A stretch of 17,333 bases of DNA from JANNGZ01 sp031404155 (GTDB lineage Bacteria > Pseudomonadota > Gammaproteobacteria > Burkholderiales > Burkholderiaceae_C), in assembly GCA_031404155.1 (NCBI GenBank), contig JANNGZ010000320.1:1-17333 (forward strand). The letters are read 5' to 3'. A program made the translations under genes and the position numbers. This document shows, piece by piece, positions 1-4,685 of the stretch (the stretch's first letter is position 1; every line of letters starts with the position of its first letter). The notes under the pieces were generated by a model. The model had not been told where the DNA came from. It saw only the letters and a list, made by a program, of their open reading frames with translations, and ran no database searches.

Positions 1-210
1 GGCCAGCAGCACGACCTTGAGCAGCATCGCCGGCGGGTACGCGCTGGCGCCGGTGTCGTCGTTGTAGAAGCGGGCGTCGAAGGCGCGCAGGTCGATCTCG
101 TGATCCAGCAGGTGATTCAGCGCGTGCTCCAACGTGCCGGGCAACAACTGGGCTTCGAGGTCCACCGCGAGGAACCTCGGGCTGGTGTCGATGTGCTTGT
201 AGCGGGCCAT
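1..210 (-). CDS. IS1182-type transposase, N-terminal part (cut by window edge)
   Basis: Reading the minus strand from an ATG at 208-210 gives 70 uninterrupted codons to the window edge. The protein begins MARYKHIDTSPRFLAVDLE and continues with LLPGTLEHALNHLLDHEIDL, DARFYNDDTGASAYPP and MLLKVVLLA. This is the conserved N-terminal domain (DUF772/InsH-like) of transposases of the IS1182 group, which are usually about 450-500 residues long; the DDE catalytic domain lies outside the window. Family assignment is from recognised sequence style, not a search. The start is clear because the family begins MARYKxID. No frame break is seen in the visible part. Confidence 0.88.
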   Translation of the reverse strand, partial: MARYKHIDTSPRFLAVDLEAQLLPGTLEHALNHLLDHEIDLRAFDARFYNDDTGASAYPPAMLLKVVLLA

Positions 211-296
211 CGCGGTGCACCGGTGATTGCGATGCAATTGCCTTGCAATACCTGTGCCTCGTCGGCAGACTGCGGGGATGGTTTTTCTACAGCCTC
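1..296 (-). mobile_element. Left-edge insertion sequence (IS1182-like), partial
   Basis: This is the transposase start plus about 86 bases upstream of it. The far side of the element is outside the window, so neither the second terminal repeat nor a target duplication can be checked. The outer end is placed near 285-296, where the minus strand reads GAGGCTGTAGAAAAACC, a sequence I take to be the terminal inverted repeat. That placement is inference. Directly beyond it lies the attC-like motif at 297-311. Confidence 0.55.
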
Positions 297-311
297 GTTG
301 GGCGTCACGTG
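297..311. repeat. Left arm of a perfect 15-bp inverted repeat; attC-core-like motif
   Basis: The plus strand reads GTTGGGCGTCACGTG, the exact reverse complement of 832-846. GTTGGGC fits the integron core-site consensus GTTRRRY. The arm lies between the insertion sequence end and the first toxin/antitoxin pair. Confidence 0.6.
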
Positions 312-340
312 CATCGTTGTGAGGGCAGCCTTGCGCAGAA

Positions 341-355
341 TACGGCAATGCCGTA
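341..355. promoter_or_regulatory. Palindromic operator candidate upstream of the first toxin/antitoxin pair
   Basis: TACGGCA-A-TGCCGTA is a perfect 7-bp inverted repeat around one central base, ending 9 bases before the toxin start at 365. A further near-repeat, GCATGC/AGCATGC, overlaps the start. HigA/NadS-type antitoxins usually bind such palindromes in their own promoter, so autoregulation is likely. That is inference from family behaviour. Confidence 0.45.
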
Positions 356-364
356 GCATGCAGC

Positions 365-541
365 ATGCGCACGGTTGCCGAAACGCCGGTCTTTGTTCGA
401 TACGAAGCAGAGGTCTGGTCTGAAGCCGAGCGCCAAGAGTTCATCAACTTCATCGCTGCCAATCCGGAAGCCGGAGACATCATTCGCGAGTCTGGCGGTT
501 GTCGCAAGGTCAGGTGGTCGAGGGCGGCCTCGCGCAACTGA
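365..541 (+). pseudogene. RelE/HigB-type toxin, truncated to its N-terminal half
   Basis: The ATG at 365 opens 58 codons reading MRTVAETPVFVRYEAEVWSE, then RQEFINFIAANPEAGDIIRES and GGCRKVRWSRA. This matches the N-terminal half of RelE/HigB-family mRNA interferases of the type paired with XRE/NadS antitoxins, which usually have about 100-115 residues. In full-length members the RKVRW segment is followed by a glycine-rich turn and the C-terminal beta strands carrying catalytic residues. Here the frame ends after RAASRN at a TGA, 15 bases before the antitoxin ATG. No continuation of the toxin fold is evident in the other frames before the antitoxin, so an internal or 3' deletion is likelier than a simple frameshift. 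The toxin is probably inactive. Confidence 0.7.
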
Positions 542-556
542 AGATAGGGGTTGAAG

Positions 557-838
557 ATGCGATCTGAAGTTCAGAAGTTTCAAGCGGACCTCCTGGCGTC
601 GGTCAAGCAAATGCGGCTCAGCCAAGCTGCGCGCGTCACGAAGGTCACGCTGCCTGCGGCGGCCGAAGCAAGAGCTAGCGTCGGTCTTTCGCAGCAAGAG
701 TTCGCGAAGCTGCTGGGTGTGTCGGCGCGGACTCTTCAAGACTGGGAGCAGGGGCGGCGGGAACCGACGGGTGCGGCCCGCACGCTACTGAAGGTTGCTG
801 TCAAGCATCCGAAGCTCTTGCGTGCGCTGGACACGTGA
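557..838 (+). CDS. XRE-family (HigA/NadS-like) antitoxin
   Basis: This is a 93-residue cytoplasmic DNA-binding protein. The C-terminal half carries a helix-turn-helix, about residues 43-80: GLSQQEFAKLLGVSARTLQD followed by WEQGRREPTGAARTLLKV, the typical signature of NadS/HigA-like antitoxins. The N-terminal 40 residues would contact a toxin. The ATG at 557 is chosen over an in-frame TTG at 551 because AGGGG at 546-550 sits 6 bases from the ATG but touches the TTG. Its partner toxin gene just upstream is truncated, so the protein may persist as a solitary regulator acting on the palindrome at 341-355. The stop codon overlaps the 15-bp repeat at 832-846. Confidence 0.85.
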   Translation: MRSEVQKFQADLLASVKQMRLSQAARVTKVTLPAAAEARASVGLSQQEFAKLLGVSARTLQDWEQGRREPTGAARTLLKVAVKHPKLLRALDT

Positions 839-846
839 CGCCCAAC
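832..846. repeat. Right arm of the 15-bp inverted repeat; attC inverse-core-like motif
   Basis: CACGTGACGCCCAAC overlaps the antitoxin stop codon (TGA at 836-838). GCCCAAC at 840-846 fits the integron inverse core RYYYAAC, and a position directly after a stop codon is where gene cassettes carry it. The next 100 bases hold no convincing matching GTTRRRY and stem, so a full attC is not supported. Confidence 0.6.
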
Positions 847-944
847 CCGTCGATCGAACTTCGGTGCATTGCGCGCGGCCGCGCTTCTTGCCCTGGGCGG
901 GCTCACCGTCGTGAGCTTGCAGGCGCTGCAACTGCAGCATGCTG

Positions 945-1349
945 CTACGCCTTGAACGGGTTGAGTAGCGGCACGCCGAAGGGCTTGAAGTCAGCTACGT
1001 TTCTGGTGACGACCGTCAAGCCATGGGTCTTGGCTGTCGCAGCAATCATGGCGTCCTCGTATACCGTGTCAGACTTCCGATGCATCAGCTGCGCCCAAGC
1101 CCTAAAGGCTGGTGCGTCCATCGGAAGCACGTTGTACGAGGCGGCCACCATCTCCAGCCACACCTCAATTTCCAACGCCTTCGCCTCGTCCTGCTCGCGC
1201 GTCAGTTCAATGCCGGCCTGAATCTCACCTATGGTCACCGCGGAAAGATGAAGCTGCGTGTCCTCGAGCCCCTCAAACCAAGCCAGCACCGCACCGTGAG
1301 GCTTTGGCTTCCGCAGCTCGGAAACGACATTCGTATCAAGCAGGTACAT
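945..1349 (-). CDS. vapC: VapC-type PIN-domain ribonuclease toxin
   Basis: This 134-residue PIN-domain protein is the toxin of a type II toxin/antitoxin pair; such enzymes cut RNA with Mg2+ bound by a cluster of acidic residues. Those seen are D5 (YLLDTNVVSE), E42 (TIGEIQAG), D99 (YEDAMIAATA) and D120 (TRNVADF). Length is normal for the family. The ATG at 1349 is preferred because AGGTGAG lies about 5 bases upstream and the family normally begins M-Y-L-L-D. A GTG at 1358 that overlaps the antitoxin stop as GTGA is an alternative and would add three residues. The gene follows its antitoxin directly, so both are made from one message. All catalytic positions are intact. Confidence 0.9.
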   Translation of the reverse strand: MYLLDTNVVSELRKPKPHGAVLAWFEGLEDTQLHLSAVTIGEIQAGIELTREQDEAKALEIEVWLEMVAASYNVLPMDAPAFRAWAQLMHRKSDTVYEDAMIAATAKTHGLTVVTRNVADFKPFGVPLLNPFKA

Positions 1350-1354
1350 CAAAC

Positions 1355-1612
1355 TCACCTGGCAGGAGCCGGTACGCGCCTTCGCGCGTGGCCTCGACTT
1401 GGAAGAACAATTTCAGCGCGCCCCTGGTCGGAGAGCAGGAGTTGCTTGAGCGAGGGCCGAGCCGCAGCCTTCAACCGCCGCCACTCATTCACGGGGACAA
1501 GTACCGCCGCCTCAGAACCTCTTTTGGTCACCATCTGCGGTCCTTCTGCCAAGCAAGTTTCAAGGAACTCGCTGAACCGCGCCTTGGCATCCTGAATCGG
1601 CCATGTCTGCAT
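1355..1612 (-). CDS. Phd/YefM-type antitoxin of the PIN toxin
   Basis: This 85-residue protein begins MQTWPIQDAKARFSEFLETC, then LAEGPQMVTKRGSEAAVLVP and VNEWRRLK. That is the standard N-terminal DNA-binding and dimerisation fold of Phd/YefM antitoxins. The basic C-terminal tail (GHARRRVPAPAR) would wrap the VapC toxin. GGGAGGTG a few bases before the ATG is a strong ribosome binding site. It overlaps the toxin region and heads the minus-strand pair. Repression of its own promoter through the repeats at 1627-1646 is expected for the family. Confidence 0.87.
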   Translation of the reverse strand: MQTWPIQDAKARFSEFLETCLAEGPQMVTKRGSEAAVLVPVNEWRRLKAAARPSLKQLLLSDQGRAEIVLPSRGHARRRVPAPAR

Positions 1613-1626
1613 AGGGCACCTCCCAA

Positions 1627-1646
1627 TGACTAGTACGCTGACTAGT
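1627..1646 (-). promoter_or_regulatory. Operator candidate: direct TGACTAGT repeats upstream of the PIN toxin/antitoxin pair
   Basis: Two identical TGACTAGT octamers (1627-1634 and 1639-1646) start 12 bases apart. Each contains the palindrome ACTAGT. They lie 15-34 bases upstream of the antitoxin ATG, in a locally AT-rich patch of otherwise GC-rich DNA. Paired short palindromes are typical Phd-type autoregulatory operators. The promoter itself probably overlaps them (inference). Confidence 0.5.
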
Positions 1647-1765
1647 TTACCATCAAGTCGCGCAGCGCTGCCCCCTTCGCTCGAGCCGACCCCACCGGCA
1701 TGGGGCCGCTGCGCTCTTCAGTTCATCCCGCACGAAATCGCTGATGGCGCCATAGGAGCAGACAG

Positions 1766-2167
1766 TTGTTGAAGACCTACCAGGGCAGTTGCCACTGCGG
1801 TGCCGTCAGGTTCGAGGCCGACCTCGATCTCACGCAGAGCACCTACCGCTGCAACTGCTCCATCTGCCGAAGAACACGCTTCTGGCCGGCGGTGGCAAGA
1901 GAAGGCGGCTTCCGCTTGCTGGCCGGGGAGGCCGAGCTGACCCAATATCTCTTCAACACCCGGAAGAACCAGCACTACTTCTGCAAGCACTGCGGTGTGC
2001 GCGCCTTCGGCATCGGCACCGAAACGCCGATCGGCAAGATGTTCGGCGTGAACCTGGGTTGCCTGACCGACGTCTCCGACGAAGAGCTCTCACGCCTTCC
2101 CATCACCTGCATCGACGGCCGCGACGACAAGTGGCAACGTGCGCCTGCGTTCTTTGCTCACCTGTAG
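1766..2167 (+). CDS. GFA/CENP-V-family zinc protein
   Basis: This 133-residue protein has the glutathione-dependent formaldehyde-activating (GFA) fold. All zinc-binding cysteines are present: C9 and C11 (SCHCGAVRFE), C29, C31 and C34 (RCNCSICRR), and C73 and C76 (YFCKHCGVRAFG). Many family members have no proven formaldehyde activity, so a precise reaction is not claimed. The start is a TTG at 1766 with AGGAG at 1754-1758, seven bases upstream; a second TTG follows directly and no in-frame ATG fits. The protein is complete and likely cytoplasmic. A decayed second GFA gene lies at 3591-3797. Confidence 0.9.
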   Translation: MLKTYQGSCHCGAVRFEADLDLTQSTYRCNCSICRRTRFWPAVAREGGFRLLAGEAELTQYLFNTRKNQHYFCKHCGVRAFGIGTETPIGKMFGVNLGCLTDVSDEELSRLPITCIDGRDDKWQRAPAFFAHL

Positions 2168-2200
2168 GGCGAGCCCGGCCCGAGCCTTCGAATCCCGCCC

Positions 2201-2641
2201 ATGCCGCCCATCCCGCGCCGTACCGCACTGACCTGTGCACTGGCGCTGGTGCTGCCGCCTGCCACGGTGCGAGCAACCGAGCGCCCGCCTGCCAAGCACC
2301 CGGATCGTCAGTGGTACGAAGCGGCGGCTTCGATGAAGCGCCTGGCCGAGTCCTGGGGAGACCAGCCCTACGGAGCCGTACTCGTCCTGCACGGCGCCCT
2401 CGTCGGCGAGGGCCCGAGCCGGGTGGTCAAGAACCAGGATGCCGACGCCCACGCCGAACGCGAAGCCATTCGCGATGCGACGCGACGGCTCGGCCGCAGT
2501 ACTCTGGCTGGGGCGGTGCTGTACTCCACGTCGCGGCCGTGCAGCCTATGCGAAGCGGCTGCCGCGCAGGCCGAAGTCAGCCGCATGTTCTACGGCGCGT
2601 CGCTCACCGACGCAGGGGCGCCCAGCGCAGGCACGCGCTGA
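2201..2641 (+). CDS. Exported nucleoside/cytidine deaminase-like protein
   Basis: This 146-residue protein has the zinc deaminase signature of the CDA/tRNA-adenosine deaminase superfamily: H84-A-E86 (DAHAEREA) and P113-C114-x2-C117 (SRPCSLCEAA). The histidine and two cysteines bind zinc and the glutamate shuttles protons. The first 25 residues look like an export signal: twin arginines (PRRTAL), a hydrophobic stretch (TALTCALALVLPPA) and a cleavage-like site near VRA. Tat export is possible because RR precedes the hydrophobic core. The substrate is unknown; a guanine, cytosine or nucleoside deaminase role are all open. It begins 33 bases after the GFA gene and may be cotranscribed with it. 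Confidence 0.8.
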   Translation: MPPIPRRTALTCALALVLPPATVRATERPPAKHPDRQWYEAAASMKRLAESWGDQPYGAVLVLHGALVGEGPSRVVKNQDADAHAEREAIRDATRRLGRSTLAGAVLYSTSRPCSLCEAAAAQAEVSRMFYGASLTDAGAPSAGTR

Positions 2642-2782
2642 CGCCTAGCCTGCGCGCCGTTCCCCAGCGGCATACTCGGCCATGGCACCCGCGCGCGCAG
2701 CCTCGGGGCGGCTGGTCGACAGACCCAGCGGCTGCGAACCGCCGGGTTGATTCACTGAATTCCTGTGCAGAGGAGGTGGACC

Positions 2783-3187
2783 ATGCAGACAGTGATTCCT
2801 GAAGTGACCGCGGACGCATTGCAGGCCTTTGCCGACGCGTGGAATCGCCACGATATCGACGCGCTCATGTCCTTCATGGCGGAGGACTGCGTCTTCGAGT
2901 CCTCTGCCGGCGCGGACGCCTGCGGCACCCGGTACGTTGGCAGGGAAGCCGTGCGAGCCGGCTTCGCGGAGGTCTGGGAAGTCTTTCCCGATGCCCATTG
3001 GGGGAACGCGCGCCACTTTTTTCATGGCGACCGGGCCGTATCCGAGTGGACATTCACCGGAACACGGGCGGACGGAACCCGGGTCGAAGTTCAAGGCTGT
3101 GATCTGTTCACGCTTCGCGACGGCAAGATTTTGCTGAAGAACTCCTACCGCAAGAACCGCCCACCGATCGCGAAGCAAACGCAGTGA
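2783..3187 (+). CDS. SnoaL/NTF2-like (DUF4440-type) small protein
   Basis: This 134-residue cytoplasmic protein has the cone-shaped NTF2-like fold. It shows the N-terminal helix pattern ALQAFADAWNRHDIDALMSF, then MAEDCVFESS, an insertion motif G-x-E-A-V-R-A-G-F, and the closing strands VEVQGCDLFTLRDGKI. Such proteins act as polyketide cyclases, ketosteroid-isomerase-like enzymes or unknown binding proteins, and the substrate cannot be told from sequence. A very strong ribosome binding site, AGGAGGTGG, precedes the ATG. The 141 bases upstream hold no recognisable gene. The stop codon runs into the attC-like motif at 3184-3195. Confidence 0.88.
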   Translation: MQTVIPEVTADALQAFADAWNRHDIDALMSFMAEDCVFESSAGADACGTRYVGREAVRAGFAEVWEVFPDAHWGNARHFFHGDRAVSEWTFTGTRADGTRVEVQGCDLFTLRDGKILLKNSYRKNRPPIAKQTQ

Positions 3188-3195
3188 CGCCCAAC
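3184..3195. repeat. Third copy of the attC-inverse-core-like motif
   Basis: GTGACGCCCAAC overlaps the SnoaL-like gene's stop codon, as the copy at 832-846 does with the antitoxin stop. A possible partner ACTGGGC at 3231-3237 differs from GTTGGGC at two bases, and the spacing is shorter than normal attC sites. A complete recombination site is therefore not supported. Confidence 0.5.
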
Positions 3196-3263
3196 TTCGC
3201 GTTTGGCGACGGTGAAGCAGGGGCAGAGTCACTGGGCATGCGCAGATCACCAGGGGTCGATGC

Positions 3264-3528
3264 ATGATCAAGGACGTTGAGTTTCCGTCCGAAGGGGCGA
3301 CGCTTCGAGGACTGCTGTTCTTGCCGGAGCTGCAGACCAAGAGGCCACCGATCGTCATCATGGCTCACGGAACCTCGGCCACGGTGACCATGGTGGCGGA
3401 CAAGTATGCGCAGTCGTTTTCCCGTGCCGGCTTGGCCGTCCTGCTCTACGACCACCGGAACTTCGGAAGGGGAGTTGTTCGATGAGGCCAGTCGAGTGCA
3501 GACCGAGTTTCTGAAGAAATGGCTCTGA
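3264..3528 (+). pseudogene. Alpha/beta-hydrolase with its central part deleted
   Basis: The ATG at 3264 opens a clear N-terminus: MIKDVEFPSEGATLRGLLFL, then PPIVIMAHGTSATVTMVADK (oxyanion HG motif) and AVLLYDHRNFG. Full members of this family have roughly 300 residues. At about 3467 this frame runs into RGVVR and a stop. The next frame (codons from 3466) instead reads EGELFDEASRVQTEFLKKWL and ends at a TGA at 3526-3528, a typical C-terminus for the same family. About 200 or more residues, including the nucleophile elbow and the catalytic aspartate and histidine, are missing, and the two ends are joined out of frame. The gene cannot make an active enzyme. Confidence 0.8.
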
Positions 3529-3590
3529 GCTGCTTAGCAAGACCCATTGGGGTGCCATTCAGGTTCGGCGGTGGCCTCAAGGTACCGCGG

Positions 3591-3797
3591 GCACCGCTCT
3601 ATGCCTGTGCCGAGCATGACCCGCAGGTGTTCTCGATCCGCACCGGCACCGCGCGCCAACGAGCCGAGCTCATACCCACCGTCCAGATCTGGTGCCGGTC
3701 TGCCCACGCCTGGGCGATGGACCTGCGGCGGACGCGGCAGTTCAGCGAGCAGCGGCCGCCGCGCGGCGCGGCGCAGGCGGAGGAGGGCCGGCTCTAG
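3591..3797 (+). pseudogene. 3' remnant of a second GFA-family gene
   Basis: In the frame ending with the TAG at 3795-3797 the peptide PLYACAEHDPQVFSIRTGTA, then RAELIPTVQIWCRSAHAWAM and RRTRQFSEQ, resembles the C-terminal third of GFA-family proteins (CGSPLY...R.GTLD...PQAHIW..SA..W). The conserved N-terminal cysteines are absent, and upstream codons run straight into the hydrolase remnant. No plausible start exists. The rest of 3529-3824 holds no gene I can support. Assignment rests on pattern recognition of the C-terminal motif only. Confidence 0.5.
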
Positions 3798-3827
3798 GCG
3801 GCGGCGCGCGCGGGGGGCGATGCGGTG

Positions 3828-4148
3828 ATGCACGATCTCAAGTGGTCCGCGGCGGAGAAGCAGCTCGCACGCCGTGCGTTCGACAGCGCGCTCACCGCCG
3901 AGCTGGCCGAGCTGGTGGCGGCGTTCAAGACCAGCGCCGCCGCGGTCACGACGGTGGACGAGGTTTGGTCGATTCAGGAGCGCCTGGTCCGCAGGCGACG
4001 CGAGATCGACGAGAAGTACGACTACCGCTACTCGCGGCTCCTGTTCGTGTTCGGCTGGCTGCTGCGCGAGCGCCGCCTCTCGCTGGAGCAGTTGGCCGGG
4101 CTGTCGCAGGACAAGCTGGAAATCCTGCGCCGCATGGCGTCGCTGTGA
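3828..4148 (+). CDS. Fluorescence Recovery Protein (FRP)-like protein
   Basis: This 106-residue, all-helical-looking protein has the hallmarks of cyanobacterial FRP, the small protein that helps the orange carotenoid protein (OCP) return from its quenching to its resting state. Matching features are an N-terminal LKWSAAEKQLARRAFDSAL segment, then VDEVWSIQERLVRRRREID, the signature EKYDYRYSRLLFVFGWLL, and a C-terminal LAGLSQDKLEIL helix. Length is close to FRP (about 109). W47 and R57 match the key tryptophan and arginine of FRP, and its interface aspartate is glutamate here (E51). No OCP or phycobilisome gene is in view, so another partner is likely. The ATG at 3828 is used; GTG at 3825 is equally possible, with GGGGGG upstream. 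Confidence 0.75.
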   Translation: MHDLKWSAAEKQLARRAFDSALTAELAELVAAFKTSAAAVTTVDEVWSIQERLVRRRREIDEKYDYRYSRLLFVFGWLLRERRLSLEQLAGLSQDKLEILRRMASL

Positions 4149-4249
4149 ACCGGTGAGACGGTCTGGTCAACGACACTTCGGTGGGCCTGCTCCGATGCCG
4201 CTGCGCCGGCGGATGACAGGCGCCGCCGCGGCCGGCGTCATACTGGCGC

Positions 4250-4570
4250 ATGGCACTTCCCCACACAGCCTCGGGCCAGGTGGTCGACCTCCTCGGCGGC
4301 CAGGTCAGCGACAAGACCTTCGCGCTGTTCAAGACGCAGCAGCTGGAGGTGATGCGCCTGGTGCTGCCGGCCGGCAAGGCGGTGCCGCTGCACCGTGTCG
4401 CGGGCGAGATCACGGTGCAGTGCCTGCAAGGGCGCTTGCAGTTCACGAGCGAGGGCCGCACGCAGCTGATGTGCGCGGGCCAGTTGCTGCACCTGGCGGG
4501 CGGTGTTGAACACAGCCTGCTCGCGCTCGAAGACACGTCGGCGCTGGTCACGATCGTCTTGCGCGGCTGA
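4250..4570 (+). CDS. Small cupin-domain protein
   Basis: This 106-residue protein forms a single cupin barrel. Motif 1 is seen as AGKAVPLHRVAGEITVQCLQ, with one histidine and the glutamate kept but the usual second histidine replaced. Motif 2 is AGQLLHLAGGVEHSLLALED. Such one-domain cupins bind a metal or a small ligand; the function is unknown. The partial metal site suggests either weak metal binding or a sensory role. It starts 101 bases after the FRP-like gene in the same direction. No strong ribosome binding site is visible before the ATG. Confidence 0.85.
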   Translation: MALPHTASGQVVDLLGGQVSDKTFALFKTQQLEVMRLVLPAGKAVPLHRVAGEITVQCLQGRLQFTSEGRTQLMCAGQLLHLAGGVEHSLLALEDTSALVTIVLRG

Positions 4571-4685
4571 TGCCGGTGGTGATGCAGTCATGGCCGGCAG
4601 ACTTGTTACGACATGAACAGCGGGTCGTCTGTTTCACAGGCTTGCCGTTTACATCGACAGTGAACCTCGCCTCAGGACGCTCGAC

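Noticed and set aside
305..739. Minus-strand 144-codon open frame
   Set aside because: It lies antisense to the toxin remnant and antitoxin, whose family motifs are clear, and its translation has no recognisable motif.
840..966. Complete attC site from GCCCAAC (840-846) to GTTGAGT (960-966)
   Set aside because: The right core mismatches the left core at two positions and lies inside the 3' end of the PIN toxin gene, where the codons LLNPFKA are natural. No internal paired stem is apparent.
2642..2782. Minus-strand peptide reading VNQPGGSQPLGLSTSRPEA
   Set aside because: It looks briefly protein-like but is short, has no start context and matches no family I recognise.
3189..3237. attC site between GCCCAAC and ACTGGGC
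   Set aside because: It is shorter than known attC sites, the second core has two mismatches, and the inner arms do not pair.
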